Positions 9,984 to 24,664 of a DNA stretch of 64,000 bases are shown one piece after another. Location of the stretch: contig NC_080567.1 of NCBI RefSeq assembly GCF_030253575.1, positions 31,012,501 to 31,076,500 of the forward strand, in the 5' to 3' direction. Origin of the DNA: Rhododendron vialii. Taxonomy: Eukaryota; Streptophyta; Magnoliopsida; Ericales; Ericaceae. Position 1 is the stretch's first letter. Each line of letters starts with the position of its first letter. The notes under the pieces were generated by a model. That model was not told the origin of the DNA. It did no database searches and saw nothing but the letters and a program-made list of their open reading frames with translations. A program made the position numbers and the translations under genes.

Positions 9984-10764
9984 TAAAAGAGCATAAAAAT
10001 GCAAGAAATCAGAACCAGAGATAGTTCTAAACTTCCTGAATTTTTCTAGATGTTCTTGATATTTTTGGAAATTTATTTTGTGAAGAACTTTGAAAAATAT
10101 GAGTGATGGAAATGTTGTGCTTAGAGAAAGTAGGAGGCTTAGAGAGGAAAATATTTCGTGGTCCCCTTTCCTGCAGAATATGGGGTATATATAGGGGAGA
10201 AATAGAATATGCTTTATTTTGAAATAAAAATAAAAATAAAATAAAATGAGTTTTGGTTGGGGGGAAAATCTTCACGATTTGATTCTCTGCATATTCTGGT
10301 TGAGTGTGGCATAGGTAAAGGCCGGCGTTGAACGGCTGTGATGATGGTCTTGGGGGAAAGTGGAAGGCTCAAGCATCCATTGAGCACAGTGGTCTTGAGT
10401 GCTCTGATATCACCACTCTCGAGCGCTTAAGAGTTCCTTCAAACAGGGATTTTTGGAAAAGATCTTGTGCGCTCAAAAGTGGTCTTAAGCTCTCAAAAGT
10501 GGTCTTGAGCGCCTGAGATTGGTTTTCCGCAAATTGTTTTGATTTTTTGAAGGTCCAAGAAGCAATGTCCTAATTTATATGAGGCATGTTTTAATTCAAA
10601 TTCATCATTGGGAGCCTCAAATCCACAAATTAAAGAATTTCAAGAGGTCCAAATAGAGATGTTTACAGCTTGTTGCGTAAAGCTAATACGGACCTCCTAA
10701 ATTATTAAAAAAAGCTTCAATCCACAGCGACATTTAAAACTAGACAAAGCCAACCCTTGGTTAG

Positions 10765-10936
10765 TCTTATTGTGTAACTCCTTTAACTAAGGCAAATATG
10801 TTTTAATCCAATTTTATTTTCCTGATCATTAATCAAGTTTGCAAAAAATTAAGAAGATGAATTCTTATTGTGTAACTCCTTTCACTAAGGCAAATATGTT
10901 TTAATCCAATTCTATTTTCCTGATCATTAATCAAGT
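10765..10936. repeat. Direct repeat of about 73 bp, 98-bp period
   Basis: TCTTATTGTGTAACTCCTTT through CTGATCATTAATCAAG occurs at 10765-10837 and again at 10863-10936 with two or three changes. A 25-bp spacer contains GCAAAAAATTAAGAAGATGA, which itself recurs just after the GA microsatellite near 11045. Confidence 0.85.
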
Positions 10937-10941
10937 ATTCC

Positions 10942-10944
<3 letters not shown>

Positions 10945-11028
<84 letters not shown>
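10945..11028. repeat. (GA)n microsatellite, about 84 bp
   Basis: About 42 uninterrupted GA units, the longest in the window. It lies about 280 bp downstream of the minus-strand small-protein gene's stop codon. Confidence 0.97.
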
Positions 11029-11031
<3 letters not shown>

Positions 11032-11304
11032 ATTGAAAGGCAAACGCAAAAAATTAAGAAGATGAATTTAATTAACACTCACTGTGTCTTTGGAACAATA
11101 GAATAAAATCCAGAATTTCCAAATAGCAATCACAAAATGAAAATCAAACTAAAACACAAATTTATGTTACACATTTCAATCAACTCCATCTATCCCTTGC
11201 TTTCAAAACATCAATTTTCCAATAGAAGCCAATCCCCCAGTTTTTTTTTTTTTTTTTTAATTTTACCTGAAACCATTTTTTGCGACCAAATTAAGGCTTC
11301 ATTT

Positions 11305-12593
11305 CTAAGCCTTGGTTTCCGGTTCCTTCTCCTTCTCCTCAACACTGCGGACTACTGCCTCTGCTTCCGGAGCGACGGTTGTCTCAGGTTCTGGTGTCTC
11401 CTTTGGTGCTTCACTCTGTTATTAGCACAATCAACAAATTAACACAAGTTTAATGGAATGGAAATTTATCATTACGTACAATCATTATCTCCCAAATGAG
11501 AGTTGCTTCAGACAACCTTGAGATTTGGTCTAATGGTCGTGTAGCGCTCATTTGAGCGTAAGTTCTAGGGTTCGGCTTTTATTGATATTGGCTAGCCTTA
11601 GTTGTAATTTAACAAATACTAACATATTAACATCGTATTGAAAATTAATTTATTGTTCCCGACTCCATTTTTCAGTTTCGGTTTCATCCCAACCCTAAAT
11701 ATTGTTCCCAAATCTGGATAGGATCAGTTATTTCTTTAATGATTTTTTTGCCCTTAGAGAGAAAGTCACGACTGAAAGAGAGAGAAGGTGATCAACCGGA
11801 ACACCGCCGATAATGGCCTCGTCGATTAAAGATCCAATCTTGTGCACTTTCTTCCTAGTTGATTAGGAGTGTTATAAATTTACCTAGTTGATTAAAGATC
11901 CAAGAGATTGGCCACTTTCTTCCTCCTTTACTTCTCCTTGTGCACACAGTAAGGTTCCCAATTAACCCCTCATAATTTTCCGAATTCCCAACTATGTAAC
12001 AAACTTGAAAATGAATTTATGAATTTTACCTTACTGTAATTGTAATACTTTACCTAAATCATAAAATTGCATCAACTATGTTAGTTGAGTCGTAGAAATT
12101 TAGAATTACCCTAATTATCTACCCGAATAATAAAGTTTACATGAACAATTTCATAATCAGAAACGCAAAGAATCTGTTCAACAGCAGGACGTAGGTCAAT
12201 AAATAAATAATAATCATAAAACTGCTCTTGTATATTTAAAAAGGCATCTCCGGCCAATACCATAGTCAACGAGTCTATAATTTATCACTCTCCAAATTTA
12301 AAGGTTGTCAGGACTTTTTGTTATGCTAATTTCATATCTCATCAATGAATTCTATACCATATAACATTTATTACCTTAGGAAAATAATTATTCATCAGGA
12401 TTTCAGGTAAGATTTTGATTTAACTAACCACGATTTCGGATGCCTCTCCAGCGGGGACCTCCTTCTCGGTTATAACTGCCTCTTCCACCACTACCGTGGT
12501 GGTTGTTTCCTCGGTTGGTTGCTCTGGTGGTGGCGCTGCCGCGCCAGCATCACCGCCTCTCATTGCCTTGGCCACGCTAGCACAGGCTCCCAT
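11305..12593 (-). CDS. Small acidic protein with N-myristoylation signal, 2 exons
   Basis: Exon 1 is 12429-12593, exon 2 is 11305-11415; the intron (11416-12428) has GT and AG ends and is phase 0. The protein is 91 aa. It begins MGACAS: Gly2, Cys4 and Ser6 match the MGxxxS myristoylation consensus with a neighbouring palmitoylatable Cys, suggesting plasma-membrane anchoring. The rest is rich in Glu, Pro, Thr, Val and Ala (VVVEEAVITEKEVPAGE; APKETPEPETT; EEKEKEPETKA), probably disordered. A longer in-frame start upstream would read through a (CT)n microsatellite as an Arg-Glu run, so the MGACAS start is preferred. It resembles short uncharacterised plant proteins beginning MG-C-S; I know no function. 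Frame, junction and matching composition across the intron support it as a real gene. Confidence 0.8.
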
Positions 12594-12650
12594 CTCTTTA
12601 ACAATCTCCAAGATCTCCCCTTTTCCTCTCTTTCTCCTAATAGTAAAAAA

Positions 12651-12654
<4 letters not shown>

Positions 12655-12684
<30 letters not shown>
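12655..12684. repeat. (CT)n in the 5' leader of the small-protein gene
   Basis: About 15 CT units, which read GA on the coding strand, 60-90 bases upstream of the MGACAS start. (GA)n leaders are common in plant promoters and 5' UTRs. A TATA-like TTAAATATATC lies farther upstream on the minus strand near 12817-12828, uncertain. Confidence 0.7.
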
Positions 12685-12685
<1 letters not shown>

Positions 12686-12699
12686 GGAAGTGAGGGAAA

Positions 12700-13080
12700 G
12701 ATGATGATGAAGAAGAAAACAATGATAAGGAGGAGAGAAGCTAGGCTGGTGGGGAGTGATTATATGGGCTTCTTCAGGGGCTTTGCTGGCTGCTTCAACA
12801 TTCTCTACAAGGCACAGATATATTTAAGGAATGTAATGGTTGGCATCACAACACATTACACCAACACTATTTTGTATATATTTGCGTATAAATAAATGAT
12901 AATTACTTAATTAATGTTTGGAATCTAATTCCAGTTGGAATGTTGCCAATCACAGGCTGTAATCATTTATTAAAAAAATCAAGCAATCAACCCATTTCCT
13001 TTGGTTATCCGATATAAAAATGGAAACTGATCCGACTTCCAATTATGGAGGTTTGGGCTTCGAGAGATGCTATTGCTAGG
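12700..13080. other. Presumed upstream region of the small-protein gene
   Basis: AT-rich, with several TATA-like stretches (near 12820, 12876 and 12886). No other gene seen. Confidence 0.4.
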
Positions 13081-13103
13081 TAAAAAAAATTTTTATTCCG
13101 AAA

Positions 13104-13200
13104 GTGCCCCCAAAAAAGCAATCAGTGGTTGAGATTCGTTTTGATGATTGGGTCTCGCACATCAAAATAAATCTCAATCATTAGTTGCTCTTTTTGGGGA
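13104..13200. repeat. Small inverted repeat (foldback)
   Basis: GTGCCCCCAAAAAAGCAATC on the left and its complement-like TTAGTTGCTCTTTTTGGGGA on the right, with inner arms GGTTGAGATTCGTTTTGATG and CATCAAAATAAATCTCAATC around a 14-base loop. Probably a short MITE. Confidence 0.65.
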
Positions 13201-13204
13201 GTTT

Positions 13205-13890
13205 TCTTTGTCCCTATCATTTTTCGTTGGGCCTCACTAAGTACCCCTTTGTTTATCTGTATTTACCTTAATTACCTGTCGTTTTGGCAGAGTTTTTCTG
13301 AAGGAAGTAGTACAAGAATACAAGTGTATGTATCTAGTAGTCCACAATCACATTAAAATCCAACTTATAGCCGAACCCGGGGGGCGTTGTTGTCTCTACA
13401 TTGGCGTTGTCTCCTTCCGGGCAATTCCATTTCGACAATAGACGACTCAAATTTTATTTTAGTAATAAACGGATAGATGGCTGAAATTTGTTCGGTTGAG
13501 ATTTCATCTGTCGTGTACAATGAACTCTCATTCAAGAGAAGAGATAATCAATCTCTACTTTTGACTAGAAATGACAAATTGGGTTAATCTCAATTTGTTA
13601 AAAGACCGAGATCATGTCACTTGAAAACCGACTGATATGAAATAATAATGCATTAACCAATGATAGGATCGATCCCTTTAATCAGCATTTTATAGGAGTT
13701 CAATCCATCTGTCACCTTTTGCTCCAAAAAAATATATCCATCTGTCACTTTCGCTTAAATTTCGGGCCAAACAATCATTTTGCTTTTTTTTTTTTTCTTT
13801 TTTTCTCTTCCCCAATAGTATTCCGCGACTTTATTTTTATTTTTATTTTTATCGGAATAGTATACTGCTGACTTGGACGAAGATTTGCAT
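13205..13890. other. Intergenic, no gene seen
   Basis: AT-rich with homopolymer T runs (near 13784) and (TTTTTA)n near 13830. No supported feature. Confidence 0.5.
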
Positions 13891-13907
13891 TTCACAATAC
13901 TTAGAGG

Positions 13908-14190
13908 GGTTTCCGGTAGTGAAAAATTTGTAGATTTTTATTTGTGGTTGAGAAGTTGTTAGGTGTTTTCGGTAGTGAATAAGTTGTTGAGAAATGCCAA
14001 GTTGTTTCCGGTAGTGAATAAGTTAATAGGTTTGTGAGTAGAGTTACTGTAGCAAAAAAAGTTTTTGTTGATAATTTTTTTGTTAGTGGAAACAAGATGG
14101 TAAAATGCTGAAATTTTTTTGTTAAGAGAAACGAGATGGTAAAATGCGTTAAGTTTTTAGCGTTTTTTGTTAGCGAAAACACCCCCTAAC
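13908..14190. mobile_element. Probable MITE with internal repeats
   Basis: The left end GGGGTTTCCGGTAGTGAAAA and the right end GTTAGCGAAAACACCCCC are imperfect inverted repeats. The GGTAGTGAATAAGTTG motif occurs twice inside, and GAAACRAGATGGTAAAATG twice. Class uncertain; no clear target duplication. Confidence 0.45.
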
Positions 14191-14904
14191 TCGGGATATC
14201 TAGATCAGCGTACGTGCATCTCAATCTACTTCTTGGAAAACAGTCTCACAATGATCAGCTAGTGGAGGCCGCCCAATTAAAGATGTTCCAAAATTTCATT
14301 TGAACTAAACCCGAAAGAGTTACTATGAGATTTCGAACACAAACTTTTAGAAGAAGTATAAACTACTGACTCAAATCTTAACCTGACCAAAAAGTCCTTA
14401 ATTGGGGTTACATTTCACTACATTACTTGCATCCCAAGAGCATTGTCGTGAGCGGACTCGTTGTTTTTTCACACTGTTGATGGTTTTATGAGGCTTATTT
14501 GGTTTAGTTTTTCTGTTGTTTCTTGTATCTTCGGATTGTTAGATTCCTTTGTATTTGTGCTTGTACTTGGCTTTTTATGTCTTCAATATATGTGTTTCGT
14601 GTTCAAAAAAAAAAAAAAGGAGCACTGTCTAATTTTCTTTCACTTTCCTTTCAAACCTCCAAATTGTTACCTATGATATTTTTTTGGGCCAAATTATGTA
14701 AGCAACTCTTGATATAATTATTAACTCAATTGTCATTGCAAACAAAAATTTCTTATTCAATGCAGAGGGAGACAATACAGGAGCCGGCTGGTCAAATAAG
14801 TATTGATGAACAATGGACACAGTGTCCGGGCTAGGCTTCGGGGCCCGGATTTGAGCAAGGATAAGGGGTCAAGTCCTTGGAAGAATGACTAGTCGCGGTA
14901 GGTT
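14191..14904. other. Intergenic, no gene seen
   Basis: Short frames only, with a poly-A run near 14606. No family resemblance. Confidence 0.45.
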
Positions 14905-15384
14905 CAGGGGTGGAGCCAGAAATCTCGGACAGTGAGGTTATTACTTAATACCTTGAAACTTACTTTCATCTTCTTTGTATTTGCTAATTAAAAAAATGAA
15001 TGTCTATTACTAACAGAAAATCATTAGCGGTTGACCGCCTTCGCAGCAATGGTTGATGGGCAAAAAGTGTTTCAATATTCATAAAATATGCAAAAAAAAG
15101 TTTGTGAATTTTTATTTGTAAGTTAAAAATGTGCATTGGAAATCAAAGTTTTAAACGACCATTATCCACACTTATTGATTGATGATCAAAATTCTTGTGT
15201 TAAAAGGACGACAAAGTTATAATTTGGCCAACGGGTTGCTTTATGCTTGGGGGAATTTCTTAAGAATTGTGACGTCAAATTCACTAGATGAAGTACAAAT
15301 TTGATCTTATTGGTGAAAAAATATCCAAATTAGAGTGGGAGGGGTCAAGTGACCCCACTTGACCACATGTAGCTCCGTCCTTAG
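14905..15384. mobile_element. Putative TIR element (CAGGGGTGGAGCCAG type)
   Basis: Left end CAGGGGTGGAGCCAGAAATC; right end read inward CTAAGGACGGAGCTACATG. GGGGYGGAGCYA termini of this kind are common on plant hAT-like and related dispersed elements. Target duplication not evident. A GTGACCCCACTTGACC stretch lies just inside the right end. Confidence 0.45.
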
Positions 15385-16622
15385 ATAAGTCAACCTATCA
15401 ATAACTTAGAAAGGACACTGGGTAGAAGATTGTCAAATGACGTACTAGTGAGTCAAATCCTCCGCTCTTGCTCTTAATTCTCGCTCTTGCAAATTTAAAT
15501 AGTTTGTTAGGAGCATATATATTTTCAAAATACCTTTTCATGCTCACACTTCTGCTAGCGCATGTGCGTGAACAATATTATTGGACTTAGACTTGAAAAC
15601 ATGGGACATAATTAAGAGAGCTCGTGGTTTAGGCATGTGCATGTAACGAAAATCCTTTTGCAAGAAATTTCTCTCTACATCTTGGCTATCGACGTTGGGG
15701 AAGCGGCCGATAATAGATTGATATATGTAGCACGAACTGTCCCATAATGAAAACAAGTCATTGTTGCTATCTGTTTCTGACTTTCCTTTTCTAGGACGCC
15801 AACGTGTAGGACGAAGATATAGCCGGGACTTATGGTGAATGCGGTCATAAATCCATATAGATTCGAACTCCAATGTTGGAATTGATATCTAGTTTGTCAG
15901 TGATACATGCGACGTGTTTAGTGTTGGCTATGACCTGTGAGTCTTGGAGGCCAACACAACCACTGGGATAAAGCAAGAAGTTACATTTTTCATTCCATTC
16001 TCAGAATTACAACAATGAATTCATTTTACTTCACCCTCTTCGGAGTTGAGCATCGGAGTGTCCTTCAAGCCAACCCCGGTGATCAAGTCCAGATCCGGAG
16101 GGAGAGGGGAGAATAGACCAAGTTCGGAGAACTAGATCTCTAGCGCCGGTTTCACCCCTGCACATACATGTAACTCTCTGCAACAAAATCTAATTCTAAA
16201 AGGAACAAGACTTCAAAATCTAAAACTAATGGACTTATAGCTGTTTAGAAGGTATCAGATCACATGTGAGATCTCTATTAATCAAATACTATAACACCAG
16301 TAATGCAACCCTGGCCTACCCCTAAAAAGTAACCAAAACCATAAACAAGGTAGTGTTGAGGCGATTGGCTAAACTGGATATGCATTTACCTAATCAGGCA
16401 ACAGCTTTGGCATCAAATCATGCAAAGCTGTAAGCTTTGAATCTTTTGGTAAGATAGTGACAATGGAGAAAGTTGGATCATGATCAATTGTATCTTTTGT
16501 AACATTGGAGTTGTAATCCTTCAGGTTTGGGAGATCACAAGCCTAAAATCTCGAGATTACTTCGCAGAGTATTCGAAGAATTTACTTTCTTTCAATCTTG
16601 AGCGTTATGCGCTTTTGTTTCT
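15385..16622. other. Intergenic downstream of the FBPase gene
   Basis: Contains a 109-codon minus-strand open frame (15544-15873) with no family I recognise; composition does not argue strongly for coding. 15990-16160 has GC-richer sequence (TTCGGAGTTGAGCATCGGAG) of unknown nature. The part nearest 16600 is probably the FBPase 3' UTR. Confidence 0.4.
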
Positions 16623-20358
<3,736 letters not shown>

Positions 20359-21099
20359 GCCAAAAAATTCCCCCTTTCTGTGTATCAAGAACAAGAACAA
20401 TGAAAGCAATTCAAGGAGTAGCAATGTTGTACAGTCTGCAGTACTACGCATATGTGTGTGTTAATATGGGTGAAAAAAGAAAAGAGCATACAGCACCTTC
20501 CAAAGGAATGGATTCCAAAGAAGTGAAGGTGGAGTGAATATATTCCAACCCCCACATTCAGGAAGACAAGGTGGAGCAAAGAATTTACAACTTCATTGGT
20601 ACAAAACTTTGGTAGGACCACTAACAAGTTTTTTCTTTCTTGGGCAACGGATGAACATTCCTACAACCAATTCACTATATGGACCCGATTGTGCAACCCA
20701 AACTTCCGAGAGAGTTAGCTTGGCCATACCAGTCACGCCCCCCCCACTTACTACACAGTACTCACTCGTGGGGCTCATTCCAAGCCCATTCCGCCGCACT
20801 TTTCCACCGCTCTAGGTAGGGCTCATTCTAGACCCCACAAAAATACAAAAAAAAAATCTTAAATTTTAAAATATTTTTTATGGGGCCCTATAAAATCAAG
20901 CTCAATCGCATTTAATTTTGCTTGGTTTTCCCTTTTTTCTTTTTCGAGTGGGAAAAAAAAAAAACCAACACTCCCGCCCTAGGCCTGATAAGGTGTGGGC
21001 TTAAGAAGCCCTAGAATTGGCCCAATCCACAATCTGGATCAGAGACTTTCTACTACTGGCTTTTTTCAACGGCAGGGGCGCTGCCCTACGCAGTACGCA
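20359..21099. promoter_or_regulatory. Divergent promoter region, FBPase and QCR6
   Basis: About 740 bp separate the FBPase start codon (minus) from the presumed first exon of QCR6 (plus). CCCCAC and GGGCTCATTC motifs around 20740-20840 and the TTTTAAAATATTTTTTATGG stretch near 20865 recall one arm of the CACTA-like foldback at 63655, so a TE remnant sits in the shared promoter. No unambiguous TATA box was found for either gene. Confidence 0.45.
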
Positions 21100-21537
21100 C
21101 CGAGCGTTAAGCTTAACAATCGTCTTCCTCGATTTCATTCACAATTTGCTCCCTCCGTGACTGGAGATTACGCCCACAAAGGTAACCTCCGTCTCTTCAC
21201 TTCTCTATTTCCCCCCAGTTCTATCGCTCGATTTCGCATTTCTTCATCCCGATCTGTATATCCCGATTACGCTGATTTAGGGCACTCCACACACCCATAG
21301 ATTATTAGTACATACATATACGCTCATTTGTTTCATATATTGGTTGACTACGATGAGATTCGTAGAGTATTAATGGTTTGGTCGCTGCTCGTTTCGTCGA
21401 TTTGATCCTTGGACTCTCGAGAATCTGTTTTCGTAATCACTAGTAGTGTTTATTTGAATTTTCGTGAAATTGGTTGTTTTCAGGTGACTTGAGCCGAGTT
21501 CTGTTGCTGTTAACAGATCGTCTTCTCTTCAATTGCC

Positions 21538-24500
21538 ATGTGAGTATTAAGTTTAAGCCTTTTTTTCCCTTGGTTTTTTGGGAGATTATTGATGTTTAAC
21601 GTGTTTTAGGCATTTCTGGATTGGGAAAAGTTGAAAATGTATCTTTTACATTAGGCCTTATAGTAGGAAATTATGCGAGCGCATGAGCTTTGGTGCATCT
21701 GTTGTGACTTATCAGAGATCCTCTCCGTTGGTTTCTCTTTCGACGAGGTGATAAGTATTGATTCTAGTGGTGGCACCACTGTATATGGGGGTACTAGCGA
21801 ATTGAAATCTGCAAATAAGACTAGGTGAGTAGGTGGACACCAGTGTTTCCAAGTAATGCTCCTTATTGTGGTCCCAATGTTGTTGTGACTTGTGAGTACA
21901 CTGAGTTGTCTCATTGGGTGGAGAAAAGTGACACTTGCAAGTGAATCCCCATTTGTTTGAGGCTTTAACTTTAAACCATGGCTGGTCTGTATGCTTTTGT
22001 GTTTATGACGCAAGTTGGGTTCTTGGATTTGTTCTGGGCTTGTTGTATTTTACTTCTTTAGTTTCTCATTTGACATTTTATTGGCTTTCTGTAGTGGTGT
22101 TAACTAGTTTTCCCTGATAATAGGTCGGACGAGGAACCTGTTGATCCTAAGAAGGAACTTGAAGAGGCTTGCAAGCCCAAGTGTGTGAAAAGTTTGATCG
22201 ATTATAAGGTGCTTAACTTAAGAATATTGCAAATTTTACATTGTTAAAGTGCATGAACATGCATTTCTGCTTTGTTATTCTGAAGGTTCTTGGTCGTTAT
22301 AATGTTTTCCTTTCATTATACAGTTCTTCTGACTGAATCAGTCGTCATCATACTTTCATGATTGCTGCAGTGTGTTGAATAAGCAGGTTACTCCTCCAAA
22401 AGGCAGGCATTTATTGTGTCTATTACAGAATGGTTTTAGAAAGAAAGATATAGGATTTTTTAGTTTTTACATAATTAATGGAAACAGCCATACTGATGAA
22501 GCCACAGAATGAATGGTATTTCAAGCAAGTTTTAGCCATGGACCCGAAGAGAATCATTTTAGTATAATTCGCATAGAAGAGAATGCCCTCCTTCATGGCA
22601 TTTTCAGTATTGCTTTTATATTTTGCTATGTCAAATTGGTATAAAGTTGACAAAAGTTTTGATTATGTGGCCCTATGGCTCAGTTTCAACCATACTGAAT
22701 GCTTCCTTTTAGTCCTGGAATGGTAGTCATGTTTAAACTATGGTACATGGTCAAGGTGGGACACCTAAATGACTAGATGTTTGCATGTCATTAAGGTATT
22801 GGCGTGACGCTATAAAACCCGGCAAACAAAAGTAAGAATTCAATGCTGCCGGCCCACAGTTTTCCTCACCGTCATTTTCAATAACATTTATCTTTCTATT
22901 TGGTAAGTATTGCAGTTGATAGCTTCAATTTAGAGGGGTCATTATCACAAAATGAATCATTAGTGTTGCCCTGGGATGAACGATATCTGAAGATGAGGTT
23001 GCATTCAAAATAAGAAGTTTGTATTCAATACAAAACAAAAAAATACAGGAGATTAAACAGCTATAAGTCAGAAATTTGCATTTAAGTTTTACCTTGATTT
23101 GAAACCAAGGGGTTTGCCTGGTGGTCAAGGCATGACCCTTAAAATATTTTTTTTCCCTCCGAGGTCTTATGTTTGAAACCTCTTAGGTGCTCTCAACTCT
23201 TGTGGGGCCAGTCCATGGACTCAATACGGGACTTTACCCCCACTTTTAATTGGGCCCCCCTGCTAATGGATGCTAGAAGCCTAGAATTGATTCCCAGCAA
23301 GCATAACAGGAGGATAAACAAGTAGGCCTTGTGTGCGTAAGCTAGTCCAGAGACCCTGAGTTTGTAGAAAAAGTGGTACCTTAATTTGTCATCTTCTACA
23401 GTATATTGTCATAGGTATGTGGTGCAGTTATTAGGTGCTTTGAGGACATCCACTGAATGACCGAGTGGTTATGAAACTTAATAAATTTTACCACTGCGTA
23501 ATTTGTGGGTGACCTGAACGCATTTTGAAGGACGAAATGGTCATTAGGTCTTAATTATCACACAATTACCTATTAGCGTTGTGTTACCAACTTAGATGGA
23601 GCCAAGCCTGGACCCTGGTATTGGCCAAAGATTAAAGGCCTTTTTATCTTCAATTGTGATAATCTGTTCAGAGGGGAAGCAAATCAAGGTTGTGGCACAC
23701 AAGTGAGGATCAAAATAAACCTAAATTGATGTTGTGCAATTATCGGCCTTGAAGCTTCATATGCTGATAGCCTTTATATTCAGTTGACAGGGAGAACTAG
23801 GTTAGATTTCTTGGGAGAGATTGGCTTTAGCTTGTTTTCTAATTTATTTCTTGGCTTGCTTTTTCCCCCTTTCTTTTCTTCCTTCCTGTCTTCTCTTTTT
23901 GATGTTTTCTATTGCTTTCATTTGTACATCTTTTGTTCATGGGTTCATTCACTCCCTTCTATTTGTTTTATCAAGACAAAATTGGTTCATAAATCAACAA
24001 GCTTCGTAATCCAGACCAAGCTTGCTCCCTAGTTCATTAACACGTGGGTTGACTATTACTGATTTAGTACACATTCTTGAACGCACAAGAGTTCATTTGC
24101 TTCTAATGAAGTGTAAGAGCCCTATGGTGATAAGGTGATGTTGCAGCCTGCGGATTAGTTTTCTTTGTCTGCCTCTAATATAGTTGGTATAGAACCAAGG
24201 ATTTGGTTACGAGTCTATGAGCTTTATCCTAGTTGTCAAACACCAGCCCAATCTCATCTTGCTAGTTTTTAGCATTGTTTCCGAGTATTTGATTATGAGT
24301 TTTTAGTGTGATTATGTCAACGTTACTGGCTAGAGAGTTTTTAGTAATCAAGAACGTTTGTAATCGGAAGCTGTCTCATTTTCTACAGAAATGTGTTGAA
24401 CGGATCCAAGGTGATGAATCTGGGCACAAGCACTGCACCGGACAATATTTCGATTTCTGGGGTTGTATTGACAAATGTGTAAGCCGCCTCTTCTTCTTCT

Positions 24501-24664
24501 TCTTCTTCTTCTTCTTCTTCTTTCCCCACTCTATTCTTCATTAACTTAGAAAGTTTAGTATAAAGTTGTATAAAAGTCAAGTTAGATGTATCTGATTTCT
24601 TGTGTTTGACGTTATACTGAATCCAATGCAGGTTGCACCCAAGCTTTTCGTGAAACTAAAGTAA
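21538..24664 (+). CDS. QCR6: Cytochrome b-c1 complex subunit 6 (hinge protein), 4 coding exons
   Basis: Acidic hinge subunit of mitochondrial respiratory complex III, sitting by cytochrome c1 in the intermembrane space. Coding exons: 21538-21539 (only the AT of the start codon), 22124-22208, 24389-24478, 24632-24664, giving 69 aa, the length I remember for the Arabidopsis protein. The product runs MSDEEPVDPKKELEEACKPK, then KCVERIQGDESGHKHC, TGQYFDFWGCIDKC and APKLFVKLK. The four family cysteines forming the two disulphides (the CxxxC-type pairs around ACKPKC and KHC...GCIDKC) are present. A further non-coding intron (21182-21483; GTAACC...TTTCAG) splits the 5' UTR. The start codon is interrupted AT|G by a phase-2 intron of 584 bp. 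Intron 2 (2.2 kb) carries a SINE, and intron 3 begins beside a (TTC)n run. Confidence 0.93.
23105..23370 (+). mobile_element. tRNA-derived SINE in QCR6 intron 2
   Basis: Head TTGCCTGGTGGTCAAGGC (A box) and GTTTGAAACCTC (B box) in tRNA spacing. The tail TGTGCGTAAGCTAGTCCAGA resembles the GCGTAAGCTGGCCCGGA tail of Au-type SINEs. Same orientation as the host gene. No clear flanking duplication identified. Confidence 0.6.
24489..24522. repeat. (TTC)n beside the QCR6 intron-3 donor
   Basis: About 11 TTC units begin 10 bases after the GTAAGC donor at 24479. Such a pyrimidine tract at the 5' end of an intron is unusual in position but does not alter the splice signals. Confidence 0.9.

Larger units (their letters stand above)
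8091..10550. repeat. Unclassified repeat-derived region
   Basis: Contains GGCTTGAAAAAGTATTG, GAGGAGTCGCCATCC and GGGTTCGGAAGCC motifs of a kind I associate with dispersed plant repeats, and many variants of a GAGCGCTCAAGAGTGG motif (near 8485, 8515, 8790, 9468, 10395, 10425, 10470-10510). These link 8.4-8.8 kb with 9.5 and 10.4 kb and suggest one old element later split by the A-tailed repeats at 9075-9449 and the MITE at 9745. I cannot name its class. Confidence 0.4.

Noticed and set aside
10833-11078. Minus-strand open frame with a long Leu-Ser run
   Set aside because: Pure microsatellite translation.
15544-15873. 109-codon minus-strand open frame
   Set aside because: No family resemblance, no good context or splice extension; treated as a chance frame.
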